Counted from the stretch's first letter, positions 8,997 to 18,191 are shown. The stretch: 64,000 nt of DNA from Pirellulales bacterium (GCA_022844125.1 JALHMI010000006.1:1-64000), one strand, 5' to 3'. Numbers and translations are program-made. The notes: a model not told the origin generated them from the sequence alone.

Positions 8997-9399
8997 GCGT
9001 GCGACTCCCCTCGCTCCGCAAATACGTGATGATGTCGGTCATTGGGGTGCCCGGACCAAACACGCGCGAGACGCCCATCTCGTGGAGCTTGGGGATGTCG
9101 GCCTCGGGAATGATCCCGCCGACCAGCACGCCGACGTGATCGAGCCCCGCGGCTTTCAAGAGGTCGATGATCCGCGGTACCAGCGTCAGGTGCGTGCCGC
9201 TCAGCAGGCTGATCCCCAGCCAGTCCGCGTCTTCATCACCCACGGTTCGCACCACGGCTTCGGGCGCTTGCCACAGCCCGGGATAAATCACGTGGAAGCC
9301 GGCATCGCGCAGCGCGCGGCTGACCACCTTCACACCGCGGTCATGGCCATCGAGGCCCACCTTGGCCAGCACAATCCGAAGCGGAGCCTGTTCGTTCAT
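8989..9399 (-). CDS. Methylmalonyl-CoA mutase B12-binding (C-terminal) subunit
   Basis: A 136-residue stand-alone cobalamin-binding domain. The base-off/His-on signature DGHDRG near residue 17 supplies the lower axial histidine, and GISLLSGTHLTLVPRI and GVLVGGIIPEADIPKLHEMGV are the other two cobalamin-pocket motifs. It completes the separate large subunit at 9638-11287, as in archaeal and some bacterial split mutases, and feeds propionyl-CoA-derived methylmalonyl-CoA to succinyl-CoA. I start at ATG 9399 (MNEQAPLRIV), because an upstream ATG at 9420 adds only seven unrelated residues. Confidence 0.92.
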   Translation of the reverse strand: MNEQAPLRIVLAKVGLDGHDRGVKVVSRALRDAGFHVIYPGLWQAPEAVVRTVGDEDADWLGISLLSGTHLTLVPRIIDLLKAAGLDHVGVLVGGIIPEADIPKLHEMGVSRVFGPGTPMTDIITYLRSEGSRTHA

Positions 9400-9455
9400 A
9401 AAGGGGATACTCAGCGCCACGAAGTCTTGAACTGTTTCAACGATCCAACAGGATT

Positions 9456-9582
9456 GGGTGCCACCGGTGCTGCGCAGCAGTCACCGGTGTACTTCGCGCC
9501 CTAAAAGAGCCCCGCCTCGCAAACCGTGCTGCCATTCCCAGCAGAGCACAGGTGAGCCGCCACGCGGCCACCTGTGGTACCC
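9456..9582. repeat. Paired-hairpin repeat, CACAGGTG family, copy 1
   Basis: The element opens with GGGTGCCACCGGTGCTGCG and its inverted arm CAGCAGTCACCGGTG, then about 60 bases later a second hairpin CACAGGTGAGCCGCC/GGCCACCTGTG closes with GGTACCC. The same two-hairpin layout occurs at 14165-14298 (opposite orientation), 22568-22694 and 50200-50298. It lies inside the mutase operon, between the large-subunit and B12-subunit genes. Confidence 0.8.
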
Positions 9583-9637
9583 GACCATATCAGCGGAGCC
9601 TGATCGTTCACACCTAACGCCACCAATTCCCGTTGCT

Positions 9638-11287
9638 TCACACCACCGCGCCTTCACACCGGCCATACACATCCGCCAGGGCATGCATCGTCTCGCCGAC
9701 CGTCGCCCGGGCGCGAGCCGCATCGATTAGCGACGGCAGCAGGTTCTCCTCGGCTTCAGCCGCGCGGCGCACCGCATCCAGCGTGCGGCTCAAGTCCGCG
9801 GCGCTGCGATCGCGCTTGACCTTGTTCAGGCTCGCCACCTGCTCGGCCTCGACTGCCAGGTCAATTTGCAGAATGTCGAGCGGCTTCTCGTCTTTCTCCT
9901 GGAAGGCGTTCACGCCAACGACCAGCTTGTGGCCGGCATCGAACTCCCGTTGGAAAGCGAACGCCGCGTCGGCAATCTCGCGACGGAAGAACCCGCGATC
10001 GATCGCGCCGAGCATCCCGCCCAATTCGTCGATTCGCTCGAAATACCGGCGTGCTTCTTCGGACATCTGACGCGTCAGCGTTTCGACGAAGTAACTGCCG
10101 CCCAAGGGATCGACCGTGTTGGTGACGCCCGTCTCATAGGCCAGCACCTGTTGCGTCCGCAGCGCGAGTGTCACGGCGTGTTCCGAGGGGAGCGCCAGCG
10201 TCTCGTCCATGCTGTTGGTGTGCAGCGACTGGCAACCACCCAGCACCGCGGCCATCGCCTGGTACGCCACGCGAATCAGGTTCACCTCGGGCTGCTTGTC
10301 CTGCAGCGTGCACCCGGCGGTCTGGGCATGGAACCGCAGCTTCCACGATGATTCCTTCTTCGCGCCGTAGTGATTCCGCAGCCGATCGGCCCACAGCACG
10401 CGCGCTGCGCGATACTTGGCGATCTCCTCGAACATGTCGTTGTGAGCGTTGAAGAAGAAGCTCAAGCGGCCGGCGAACTGATCGACATCCAGCCCGCGCT
10501 CGAGCGTCTGGTCGATGTAGTGGAACCCGTCGGCCAGCGTGAAGGCCAGTTCCTGGACGGCCGTCGAGCCGGCTTCGCGAATGTGATAGCCGCTGACCGA
10601 CACGGGGTTCCACTGCGGCACGTGGTGCGCACAGAATTCGACGACGTCGATCGCCAGCTTCACCGAGGGTTCCGGCGGAAAGTAAATCTCGTTCTGGGCG
10701 TGAAACTCTTTCAGCGTGTCGTTCTGAATCGTGCCGCGCATCTTCCGCCAGTCGAAGCCGCGGTCCTGCGCGTTGGCCAGGTAAAACGCCATCACGATCG
10801 CGGCCGGGGCGTTGATCGTCATCGAGACTGACAGCTTCTCGATGTCGATCCCGTCGAAGAGCTGCCGCATGTCGTCGATCGTGTCGCAGGCGACGCCCAA
10901 TCGGCCGACTTCACCCAGCGAGCGCGGGTCGTCGCTGTCGAGGCCCATCAACGTGGGCAGGTCGAACGCCGTGCTGAGGCCGGTCTGCCCCTTGTCGACC
11001 AGGAACTTGAACCGCTCGTTCGTTTGCCGCGCGGTGCCAAAGCCGGCGAACTGCCGCATCGTCCACAGCCGGCCGCGATGCATCGTGGCATGCACGCCGC
11101 GCGTGTAGGGATACTGACCCGGATAGCCGAGCTCGGTGTCGTAGTCGAACCCGTCCAGATTGTCGGGCGTGTAGAGCGGATCGATCGCCACACCGCTCAC
11201 GGTCGTGGCCGGCAGCTCCGGCGGCGGCGATTTCTCGATCTCCTCTTGCCACCTGGCCCACAATTTTCGATCCATGGCGGTCGCCAT
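9638..11287 (-). CDS. Methylmalonyl-CoA mutase large subunit
   Basis: A 549-residue TIM-barrel catalytic subunit without the B12 domain. Family motifs include YTRGVHATMHRGRLWTMRQFAG near residue 60, the substrate-binding FLVDKGQTGLSTAFDLPT, SVSMTINAPAAIV, VSGYHIREAGSTAVQE and CQSLHTNSMDETLALP. It binds the acyl-CoA and, with the small B12 protein encoded downstream, interconverts methylmalonyl-CoA and succinyl-CoA. The gene order large subunit, B12 subunit, meaB is a complete functional set. Close relatives isomerise isobutyryl-CoA or ethylmalonyl-CoA, so substrate is likely but not certain; no epimerase or propionyl-CoA carboxylase is in the window. Confidence 0.94.
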   Translation of the reverse strand: MATAMDRKLWARWQEEIEKSPPPELPATTVSGVAIDPLYTPDNLDGFDYDTELGYPGQYPYTRGVHATMHRGRLWTMRQFAGFGTARQTNERFKFLVDKGQTGLSTAFDLPTLMGLDSDDPRSLGEVGRLGVACDTIDDMRQLFDGIDIEKLSVSMTINAPAAIVMAFYLANAQDRGFDWRKMRGTIQNDTLKEFHAQNEIYFPPEPSVKLAIDVVEFCAHHVPQWNPVSVSGYHIREAGSTAVQELAFTLADGFHYIDQTLERGLDVDQFAGRLSFFFNAHNDMFEEIAKYRAARVLWADRLRNHYGAKKESSWKLRFHAQTAGCTLQDKQPEVNLIRVAYQAMAAVLGGCQSLHTNSMDETLALPSEHAVTLALRTQQVLAYETGVTNTVDPLGGSYFVETLTRQMSEEARRYFERIDELGGMLGAIDRGFFRREIADAAFAFQREFDAGHKLVVGVNAFQEKDEKPLDILQIDLAVEAEQVASLNKVKRDRSAADLSRTLDAVRRAAEAEENLLPSLIDAARARATVGETMHALADVYGRCEGAVV

Positions 11288-11428
11288 CGATGGATGCCCT
11301 CAAAACGGCTGGAAGTTTTTGCGACGAGGGGAGTTAGGAAGCCTTTAGTTTAGGCCGTGTGGCGGTGGGGAACAAGCGACATAGCATATCAGGGTCGCAT
11401 CATATTCGTGTGCTGGTGGGTACGGCCG

Positions 11429-11632
11429 TCACGTCGGATTCGATGGCCCGCGCAGCCGAGAATACACCAAGAAACCAATCGCCAACCCGATTCCCAAGCC
11501 GAAGGCAACGGTAAGGCGTGGATACGGTGGTTCTTTGGCACCTATGGGCAGCGGGGTGATGCCGACTGCGCTCGTGGCAGCAATGCAACTGATTAACATC
11601 ACGAAAGCCGCCATAAAGTCGCGAGCGATCAT
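11429..11632 (-). CDS. Small two-helix membrane protein, unknown
   Basis: A 67-residue ORF with two hydrophobic segments (about residues 7-25 and 41-60, the second GLGIGLAIGFLVYSRL). I do not recognise it. Two clean membrane spans in a short frame with a positively charged C-terminal end suggest it is real, but there is no homology support and no clear ribosome site, so it may be spurious. Confidence 0.4.
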   Translation of the reverse strand: MIARDFMAAFVMLISCIAATSAVGITPLPIGAKEPPYPRLTVAFGLGIGLAIGFLVYSRLRGPSNPT

Positions 11633-11705
11633 GTCTCCATTCTACCGCGCATGAATAGGACACTATTCCGCATCCACGAATCCCGCGAATATCTCGCGCC
11701 AAGTC

Positions 11706-12479
11706 TCACTTCCCCCACTGCGGCTTCCGTCGCTCCAAAAACGCCTGCATCCCTTCAATCGCGTCGGGTGCTTTGGCGTTCTCGACCATGATCTGCTCGG
11801 TCAGCGCATAGGCCTGCTCAACGTCGAGTCCGATCTGATCGTAGAAGCCTTTCTTGCCGAGCCCGACCGTGTACGGACTCGCCGCGGCAATCTTTCGGGC
11901 GAGCGTCAGCGTGGTCTCTGCGAGCTCTGCGCGCGGCACCACGCGGTTCACCAGCCCGATGCGCTCTGCTTCGCGCGCCGGAACCGGCTCCGCGGTGAGC
12001 AGCATTTCCATCGCTTTCTTAGGACTCATCACGCGCGAGATCGCTACGGCCGGCGTCGAGCAAAACAGCCCGATCTTGATTCCCGGCGTGGCGAAGCTGG
12101 CATCTTCCGCCGCCACGATTAAATCGCACGTCGCGGCCAGCTGGCAACCGGCCGCGGTCGCGATCCCTTGCACCTCGGCAATCACCGGCAGCGACAGATT
12201 CCGCACGGTCATCATCGCGCGGGAGCAGAGCGCGAACAAGCTCTCGCGCTCCGCATCGGTCGCCGCCACGATCTCGGCCAGATCATGCCCCGCGGAGAAC
12301 ACGTTTCCTGTCGCACGCAGGATGACGCACTTCACCACTCCATCCGCCTCGGCCGAATCCAGCCGCGCGATGAGCTGCCCGAGCGCCATCCGCGAGAGCA
12401 CGTTCCGCCGCTCAGGATTATTGAGCGTCACGATGCCGACGTCACCATCCGCTGCAAAATCCACCAGCGACTTTTCCAT
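11706..12479 (-). CDS. Enoyl-CoA hydratase/isomerase family protein (ECHDC3-like)
   Basis: A 257-residue crotonase-fold protein. The first oxyanion-hole loop is ATGNVFSAGHDLAEI near residue 60 and the second is VQGIATAAGCQLAATCDLIVA near residue 105; KIGLFCSTPAVAISRV is characteristic of the ECHDC3-type subgroup, not classical crotonase. The usual catalytic glutamates are not evident in the second loop, so hydration activity is uncertain. Its place near the mutase, thiolase and acyl-CoA ligase genes suits acyl-CoA metabolism, though it is not in an operon with them. Confidence 0.88.
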   Translation of the reverse strand: MEKSLVDFAADGDVGIVTLNNPERRNVLSRMALGQLIARLDSAEADGVVKCVILRATGNVFSAGHDLAEIVAATDAERESLFALCSRAMMTVRNLSLPVIAEVQGIATAAGCQLAATCDLIVAAEDASFATPGIKIGLFCSTPAVAISRVMSPKKAMEMLLTAEPVPAREAERIGLVNRVVPRAELAETTLTLARKIAAASPYTVGLGKKGFYDQIGLDVEQAYALTEQIMVENAKAPDAIEGMQAFLERRKPQWGK

Positions 12480-12518
12480 AACTCAGCCTACTTTCTCTCT
12501 TCTGCTTTCCTCGGTTTT

Positions 12519-12554
12519 CCCTCTGCGATCCTCCGCGCGTCCTCAGCGGTTAAT
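12519..12554. repeat. Solo arm of the CCGCAGAGGACGCGGAGG repeat
   Basis: CCCTCTGCGATCCTCCGCGC followed by GTCCTCAGCGGTTAATC matches the right outer arm of the element at 1827-2034, but no opposite arm is present. It sits in the short gap between two same-strand genes. Another solo arm is at 53083-53120. Confidence 0.6.
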
Positions 12555-12568
12555 CAAACTTCTCTCAA

Positions 12569-14023
12569 CTAAATCCAGATATCACTCGTTGAGTCCCCGC
12601 CCGGGAAGCGCATCTCATGCGCCCGGGCCGGTCCGCCCGGCTCTTTACTGAAGTCGACATGGAAGTCCTCGTTCAGCTTCATCCCGCCGGCCGGATCGCA
12701 ATCGATCATCTTCAGCGACGAGCCCTCTTTCATCTCCGGATAGAATTGATTGTCCCAACTGCTGTACAGCGAGTTGGTCACGTAAAGCCGGCGTCCGTCC
12801 AGGCTGAGCTGCAGCATCTGCGGACCGCCGATGAAGGGCCGCTCGCCATCCTTCCCTTCGCGAAACTTGCCGCTGCGGCCGATCACACCGCCCAGCCAAA
12901 GCTGCCCCGTGAGCTTCGGCTTCGCCGGATCGCTGATGTCGTATTGCCGCAGATCGCCGTGCAACCAGTTCGAGAAGTACAGGAACTTATCGTCCATCGA
13001 GACCAGCAGGTCGGTAATCAAGCCCGGCACCGGGAACGGCCAGCCCTCGTGCTCGATCCCTGCGACCTCGATCACCTTGTCGACGTTCCACTTCTCGCCG
13101 TCCTTGTGCCAGTGCCACATCGTGCTCGACAGTGCCGCGCCCACATAGCCGTGCGTGCTGTCCGGGTTGTGGTGGAAGCGGACTTCGAGCGGAATCAATC
13201 CCGTCGGGCCCAGGTCGATCTTTTCGAGTAGGTTCCGCCCGTCCCAATCCCAGAACAGGATCGAATGGCCATACTTGCCCGCCTCGACGTCTTTTACATC
13301 GAAGCCGGGTCCAAACGTGTTCGGCGCGCCCCACTCGCTGGAGACCATCACGTTGTGCCGCGGCTGGTACCAGAAGTCATAGTTGAACTTAAGACCACTA
13401 TCTTTGGAGTCCCACCGCCCCACGATTTCAAACTTCTCGTCGAGCAACAGAAATCCGCCCGGCGTGTTCCCCTTCGCATCGCCCAGCATCGAGATCATGA
13501 TCTGCCCGTTGGGCAGGCAGTGCACGGTATGCGGCGCGCTGAGGTTCGTCTGGGCCGCAACATCGCTCCCCTTGATTGTCTTGATCAGCTTCAGCTTGCG
13601 CGGCTCGTGCGCGTCGATCACGTGGATGTTGCCGCTCTTGATCCCCGGCACAATCAGGTACCGCCGCATGGCGTCCTTCGCGCCGTGGCAACTGCTGCAC
13701 GCGTTCCAGCCGAAGTGATGCAGCTCGTCCCCGACGGTCGGCATCATCACCCGATCCACGACCTGCGAGTAGGTCTTCGACTTCGGATCCACATCGACCA
13801 CGGCCAGGTAGTCCGGCTGCTTGTCGGTAATGCCGACGCGCAATGCCGTGACGAACATCTCGGTCTCGCGCGGCGAGGCGATCGCTTCGGCCGGCGAAGC
13901 GTACGTCCGGCACTCCTCAGCGCCGGCATGCCCCGCATGTTCGTGCGCGGTTCCTCGACGCGCTGTGATTGAGGTGGTCAGCGTGGCGGCAGCGGCCGTG
14001 GCCAGAAATTCTCGGCGTCGCAT
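12569..14023 (-). CDS. Selenium-binding protein 56 family / methanethiol oxidase
   Basis: A 484-residue SBP56-family protein. It starts with a twin-arginine-like signal (MRRREFLATAAAATL), so it is probably exported folded to the periplasm. The family core DELHHFGWNACSSCHG near residue 108 carries the metal/selenium-linked cysteine pair, followed by seven-bladed propeller motifs such as APHTVHCLPNGQIMISMLGD, SSEWGAPNTFGPGF and KFLYFSNWLHGDLRQYDISDP, and the C-terminal AHEMRFPGGDSTSDIW. Bacterial homologues are copper-dependent methanethiol oxidases that release formaldehyde, sulfide and peroxide; that activity is inferred. The CxxCH in CSSCHG is part of the family motif and should not be read as heme binding. 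Confidence 0.92.
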   Translation of the reverse strand: MRRREFLATAAAATLTTSITARRGTAHEHAGHAGAEECRTYASPAEAIASPRETEMFVTALRVGITDKQPDYLAVVDVDPKSKTYSQVVDRVMMPTVGDELHHFGWNACSSCHGAKDAMRRYLIVPGIKSGNIHVIDAHEPRKLKLIKTIKGSDVAAQTNLSAPHTVHCLPNGQIMISMLGDAKGNTPGGFLLLDEKFEIVGRWDSKDSGLKFNYDFWYQPRHNVMVSSEWGAPNTFGPGFDVKDVEAGKYGHSILFWDWDGRNLLEKIDLGPTGLIPLEVRFHHNPDSTHGYVGAALSSTMWHWHKDGEKWNVDKVIEVAGIEHEGWPFPVPGLITDLLVSMDDKFLYFSNWLHGDLRQYDISDPAKPKLTGQLWLGGVIGRSGKFREGKDGERPFIGGPQMLQLSLDGRRLYVTNSLYSSWDNQFYPEMKEGSSLKMIDCDPAGGMKLNEDFHVDFSKEPGGPARAHEMRFPGGDSTSDIWI

Positions 14024-14164
14024 GGCAGGTGACTCCTACATGAGAGGTAGCGGATGCAAGCTGCACCACCTGCGCTTGGCGCACGCCCCCCTCCGCCTGC
14101 GGGAATTATATCTTCTTTCCAACGCGAATCTCGGGGTGCGTCCGAGCCGCGACGAAAGTCCACC

Positions 14165-14298
14165 GGGGTGGCACAGGTGGCCGCGTCGCGGCTCACCTGT
14201 GTTCGCCGGGTGTGGCAGGAGTTTGTACCTGACACGGGGCTCTTCGCTGGACATCTGACAGCACGGGTGACTGCTACGCAGCACCCATGGCACCCAAG
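14165..14298. repeat. Paired-hairpin repeat, CACAGGTG family, copy 2 (reversed)
   Basis: Reading left to right it gives GTGGCACAGGTGGCCGCG, the arm GCGGCTCACCTGTG, then at the far end CACGGGTGACTGCTACGCAG and CACCCATGGCACCC. This is the copy at 9456 in reverse orientation. It lies between the SBP56 gene start and the end of the P-type ATPase gene; the rest of 14024-14315 shows nothing else. Confidence 0.8.
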
Positions 14299-14315
14299 GA
14301 CTAGCCCGGCCTGCC

Positions 14316-16211
14316 CTAAAAATCCGTCAAACTTCGCGGCGGAATCGCCACCCGCAACGCGTTCAGCACCGCCACCAGGTCGATCACTTCCTGGGCCAGG
14401 GCCCCGGCCACGGGCGGCAAATACCCGGCCGAGGCAAGCCCCATCCCGATCACGCTCAAGGCCATCCCGCCCACGGCACTTTCCAGCGCGATCCTGCGCA
14501 TCCGCCGGCCGATGTGCAGAAATTCGTCCACGCGCGTGAGCGAGGTGTCCATGATCACCGCGCCCGCCGCCTCGGCCGTGATGTCGCTGTTCTGGCCGAA
14601 CGCCACGCCCACGGTCGCCGCCGTCAGCGCCGGCGCATCGTTGATCCCGTCTCCCATGAACAGCGTCTTGGCCTTCGCCGTCTCGCGCTTCACCAGCTCC
14701 AGCTTCTGCTCGGGCGACTGTCCGCCATACACTTCGGTGATTCCGACCTGCCTGGCCAGGTACTCGACTTCGCTTTCCCGATCGCCCGAGACGAGCATCA
14801 CCCGCTCGATCATGTGCCGCGGCCGCAAGTGCTCGACGAACGAAAATCCCTCGGGCCGCGCCTCATCGCGAAACACATACGTCGCGGCATACCGGCCGTC
14901 GATCGCCGCGCAGCATTCCAGTCCTCCGCTCACCGGCGGGAACTTCGCCGGCGCCTCCGGATCAACCGCGACGATCTGCTTGCGATTCGCTACCCGCACT
15001 TCGCGCCCCGCAACCACGCCGCGCAGTCCTTCGCCGGGCCGCTCACTCACCGACGCCGCATTCTCCAGCGCGAGCCGCTCGGCTTCGGCGGCCTTCATGA
15101 TCGCGCTCGCCAGGGGATGCTTGGAGTATCGTTCCAAGCTGGCCACCAGCCGCAGGACGTCTGCTCGGTCAAAGCCCCCGGCCACGTGCTGCGCCACCAG
15201 GTGCGGTTCGCCGTAGGTGAGCGTGCCGGTCTTGTCCAGAATCACCACCCGGCACTGTTCGACCTGTTCGAGCACGGCCGGATCTTTGATGATGATGCCC
15301 CGCCGCGCTGCCAGCGAGATCGAACCGATGATCGCCACTGGAATCGCGATCAAGAGCGGACAGGGGGTTGCCACCACCAGCACCGCAAGAAATCGCGTCG
15401 CCTCGCCGCTCACCAGCCACGCGGCAATCGCGATCGCCACGGCCAGAGGCGTGTAGAACGCTCCGAGTTGATCTCCCAGCCGGCGCATCCGCGGCCGGTG
15501 CTGCTCGCTCGCGCGCATCACCTGCATGATCCGCGCGTAGCGCGAGTCGACCGCCAGCTTCGCCGCTTCGATCGTCAAGGCCGAGTCGCCGTTGATCGCA
15601 CCCGAGAGCACCGCCGAGCCGGGCGTCTTCGACATCAGGTACGGCTCGCCCGTCAGGTACGACTCATCCATCACGCCGTGCCCTTCGACGACGGTACCGT
15701 CCACGGGGCACGTCTCGTGCGGCAACACGATCAGCCGATCGCCGACCGCCACGTCATCCAGCGCGATGTCGACCAGGCTGCCATCCGCCTTGCGATGCGC
15801 CACCTGCGGCATCCGCCGGGCGAGCGCGTCCAGCACGCTCGAGGCACTCCGCACTGCGTAACTCTCGAGCGCGCCGCCGCCCGAGAGCATCAGCACCACG
15901 AGCGTGCCGGCCAGGTACTCTTCCAACAGCACGGCCGTCACGATCGAGATCCCCGCCAAAAGGTCGGAGCCGAACTCGCGATGCCAAGCCTTCACCGCCA
16001 GCTCGACCACCAGCGGCAACCCGCCCACGGCCAGCGCGATCCATAGCGGCGCCTGCACCAGCCACAGCGGCCCGCTCGTGCCAAACCGCAGCACCAGGTG
16101 CAGCGCGATTGCCACGGTGGCGAGAATCGCAATCAGCGCGTCTCGCCGCTGCCGGATTAGTTCCAGCAGCGATGGCCGCTCGACGCTCTTCGCAGGGGTG
16201 GAAGCGGCCAT
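14316..16211 (-). CDS. Heavy-metal P1B-type ATPase, TPC/QExxD (P1B-5-like) class
   Basis: A 631-residue inner-membrane metal pump from the chosen ATG at 16211; the upstream ATG at 16265 would overlap the next gene and adds only basic residues. Conserved parts in order: actuator loop [11 protein letters not shown], membrane motif ATPCPLL near residue 279, phosphorylation site DKTGTLT near residue 324, the SKHPLASAI nucleotide motif, [10 protein letters not shown] and membrane motif QEVID near residue 605. TPC in the sixth helix with QExxD in the eighth is, as I recall, the P1B-5 signature (nickel/iron in a rhizobial member). Those usually end in a hemerythrin domain, which is absent here, and there is no N-terminal HMA domain. 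Metal specificity is inferred. Confidence 0.9.
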   Translation of the reverse strand: MAASTPAKSVERPSLLELIRQRRDALIAILATVAIALHLVLRFGTSGPLWLVQAPLWIALAVGGLPLVVELAVKAWHREFGSDLLAGISIVTAVLLEEYLAGTLVVLMLSGGGALESYAVRSASSVLDALARRMPQVAHRKADGSLVDIALDDVAVGDRLIVLPHETCPVDGTVVEGHGVMDESYLTGEPYLMSKTPGSAVLSGAINGDSALTIEAAKLAVDSRYARIMQVMRASEQHRPRMRRLGDQLGAFYTPLAVAIAIAAWLVSGEATRFLAVLVVATPCPLLIAIPVAIIGSISLAARRGIIIKDPAVLEQVEQCRVVILDKTGTLTYGEPHLVAQHVAGGFDRADVLRLVASLERYSKHPLASAIMKAAEAERLALENAASVSERPGEGLRGVVAGREVRVANRKQIVAVDPEAPAKFPPVSGGLECCAAIDGRYAATYVFRDEARPEGFSFVEHLRPRHMIERVMLVSGDRESEVEYLARQVGITEVYGGQSPEQKLELVKRETAKAKTLFMGDGINDAPALTAATVGVAFGQNSDITAEAAGAVIMDTSLTRVDEFLHIGRRMRRIALESAVGGMALSVIGMGLASAGYLPPVAGALAQEVIDLVAVLNALRVAIPPRSLTDF

Positions 16212-16227
16212 CGTTTGTGGAGCCAGC

Positions 16228-16653
16228 TTATTTCTTCGGAGCCGCGCCGTCCGGCGCCGGCGCACGAATCACCTTGTGACAATCGACGCACGAGAGCGTC
16301 AGTTGTACATAGGCCAGCGCCGCCCCGTCGAGCTGTTCTTCGTCCGCATGCCGAATCAACTGGTCATTCGCCCGCTCAAAGTTCCGCAACTGCGTCCGAT
16401 ACTCGGGCATTCCGGCCCGAACCCAGCGTTCCATGTGGGTGAGGGCCCGCATCGAGCGAGCCGCCTTGCCGATGCCCTCATAATCTTCCTTCGACAGGCC
16501 TTCCAGAATCCGTCCGCTATATTCCAGCTTCTTCCGCATCCAGAAGCTGGTGTCGTCCGGCTTGGCTTCGCCTTTCGGCTCTTGAGCTGCCAGGAGCGGC
16601 ATCACCAGCACCGCCGCCGCGAGCGAACCCAACACAATCGCAATACGTTTCAT
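16228..16653 (-). CDS. Secreted cytochrome c-like protein (four-helix type)
   Basis: A 141-residue protein with a signal peptide ([24 protein letters not shown]) and one C-terminal heme motif CVDCH near residue 121, the placement seen in cytochrome c-prime and related four-helix cytochromes. The segment before it is helical and rich in charged residues ([25 protein letters not shown]). It lies 16 bp upstream of the P-type ATPase start on the same strand, so the two are probably co-transcribed. Function could be redox sensing or gas/metal binding in the periplasm; no partner is certain. Confidence 0.8.
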   Translation of the reverse strand: MKRIAIVLGSLAAAVLVMPLLAAQEPKGEAKPDDTSFWMRKKLEYSGRILEGLSKEDYEGIGKAARSMRALTHMERWVRAGMPEYRTQLRNFERANDQLIRHADEEQLDGAALAYVQLTLSCVDCHKVIRAPAPDGAAPKK

Positions 16654-16934
16654 GATCCTGCGCGCCTCCGTTCACCGACCTGAAGAGTCAACATCACGAG
16701 CCACGCGAACTTTACGTTGCAACTGCCGGACCGCCGCCGGCCCGCGGCTCGTCCGAGCGGGCGAACCCGGGCGAATCGCTCTCGAATCGCTCGGAGAGTT
16801 GCCAATTACCGCGGGAGTCGTAAGCTGATAGCAGTGTGCGGAGGAGCGCGAAGTGTGCTCCCGTGGCCCAAGGCATCCGCCGGCCCACGTTCCGGGTTTT
16901 GGCTGCCTGGGGAGTAGAATAGGACAGTCCCCGT

Positions 16935-16970
16935 TCGCCGTTCGGTTAAGCCCGCTTGCCGTTCAGTTAA
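16935..16970. promoter_or_regulatory. Direct repeat upstream of the universal stress protein gene
   Basis: CGCCGTTCGGTTAA and TGCCGTTCAGTTAA recur 21 bp apart, two helical turns, about 70-110 bp before the ATG at 17043. The spacing suits a dimeric regulator. This is the only structure I see in the 389-bp gap 16654-17042. Confidence 0.35.
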
Positions 16971-17042
16971 ACTCGTAGCTGCGTGCGATTTGCAAGTCGC
17001 TCTTAGGAATCTGTCGCCGCCACCAGGAGGCCCGTGCCAGCC

Positions 17043-17495
17043 ATGTCGTCGTTCGAACTCAATACGCTGCTGCTTCCCGTCGATCTGACGCCCGTCTCCA
17101 AGGGCGTCTTCGAGCGGGCTCTCGCGCTGGTCCATGGCGAAGACGCCGCGCTGATCCTGCTCCACGTCATCGATCCGCACCTGGTCGACTTCGCCGCCGG
17201 GCTGCAACTCGATGCGCGCGAGAAGATCATCGAGAAGCTTCGCGCTCAGGCCGAGGCCGCGCTCGCGGAGCTGAAAGGCTCCGTCACCAGCAGCGTCGAG
17301 ATCCAGGTGATCATCAGCGAAGGCACCCCCTTCGTCGAGATCCTCCGCAAGGCCGAGGATTTCGAAGTCGACGCGATCGTGATGGGCCGCTACGGTTCGC
17401 ACGGCCCTCTCGAGAAGATGCTCTTCGGCACCACGGCCGAACACGTCATGCGCGGCTCGCTCCGCGCGGTGATCGTGGTTCCGGTCGAGACCTAG
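17043..17495 (+). CDS. Universal stress protein UspA family
   Basis: A single-domain 150-residue cytoplasmic Usp. It begins with the typical LLLPVDLTPVSKGVFERALALV strand-helix, has LILLHVIDP near residue 36, and ends with the ATP-binding signature GRYGSHGPLEKMLFGTTAEHV followed by VIVVPVE. Presence of the G-x2-G-x9-G(S/T) motif marks the ATP-binding class. A strong AGGAGG lies at 17025-17030; the ATG at 17043 fits it better than the GTG at 17034. It stands alone, divergent from the cytochrome and metal-pump genes. Confidence 0.92.
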   Translation: MSSFELNTLLLPVDLTPVSKGVFERALALVHGEDAALILLHVIDPHLVDFAAGLQLDAREKIIEKLRAQAEAALAELKGSVTSSVEIQVIISEGTPFVEILRKAEDFEVDAIVMGRYGSHGPLEKMLFGTTAEHVMRGSLRAVIVVPVET

Positions 17496-17570
17496 GCACC
17501 CTTCACGCCGGCGCCGACTGCCCTTCGTCACGGGGACACGTAGTCTTCAGTTGCTGCTGCTGATTCCTGA

Positions 17571-17671
17571 ACCCCGGAGGGGTGGCCGTTAATAGCCGGG
17601 CGTGGAAACCCCCGGAATCGATCGCAACATTATCGCACCTGTTTTGTCCTAAGCCCCGGAGGGGCGGCAGG
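17571..17671. repeat. CCCCGGAGGGG palindrome pair
   Basis: ACCCCGGAGGGGTGGC at 17571 and AGCCCCGGAGGGGCGGC at 17652 bracket a GC-rich stretch with an inner inverted pair (AGCCGGGCGTGGAAACCCCCGG). Repeats of this kind are common in planctomycete intergenic DNA. No gene is seen from 17496 to 17748. Confidence 0.55.
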
Positions 17672-17748
17672 TGGTTTCGCCCGTCAGGTGAACTAAAGGG
17701 GAAAGTAGACTGCCGTGCCGTGCATGAGCCTCGTCGCGCACCATCGGC

Positions 17749-18045
17749 TCACAACGCAAACTGCCTCACAAAAAACGACCCCAGCACGAACCACAGGATC
17801 ACCGCCACAACCGCGGCCGCGCACCCAATCAGAGTCGGGCGGTTGATCGCCCAGACGCCGACGGACGCCAACAGAGCCGTCAACACACACGAGGCGACAA
17901 CATCCTTCCAAGAGTTGCCCGCCGTGACGAGCAAGTACAGCGGCCCCAGCCAAGAACCCAGGGCTTGGCCTGGCGACCCGACGGCGAGCAGCAGCAACGT
18001 GCCCGCCACGACGAAGCAGATGAATACGATGGCTGGTAGTCGCAT
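17749..18045 (-). CDS. Small four-helix membrane protein, unknown
   Basis: A 98-residue protein that is almost entirely membrane: hydrophobic stretches at about residues 4-22, 30-43, 50-66 and 71-92. I do not recognise a family. It is the first of a run of four short membrane-protein genes on the minus strand (17749-19529), separated by repeats, that do not look like an operon of known function. Confidence 0.5.
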   Translation of the reverse strand: MRLPAIVFICFVVAGTLLLLAVGSPGQALGSWLGPLYLLVTAGNSWKDVVASCVLTALLASVGVWAINRPTLIGCAAAVVAVILWFVLGSFFVRQFAL

Positions 18046-18191
18046 GGCAACGTTACGAACAAGGGGAGCGAGTCATACTTACTCTCGATCTGTCATTCGC
18101 ATCGCCACCACACATTTCCTGCTCCCTCCCACGCCGCGGGGAGGGCCGGGGAGGGGGGCAGCAGCACGCCGGAGTGTCCCTCGCAACTCAC

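Noticed and set aside
13680-13700. CxxCH in the selenium-binding protein as a heme site
   Set aside because: CSSCHG is the conserved SBP56 cysteine motif; the family is not a cytochrome.
14514-16046. 510-residue plus-strand frame
   Set aside because: Antisense to the P-type ATPase; histidine/arginine-rich, no recognisable domain.
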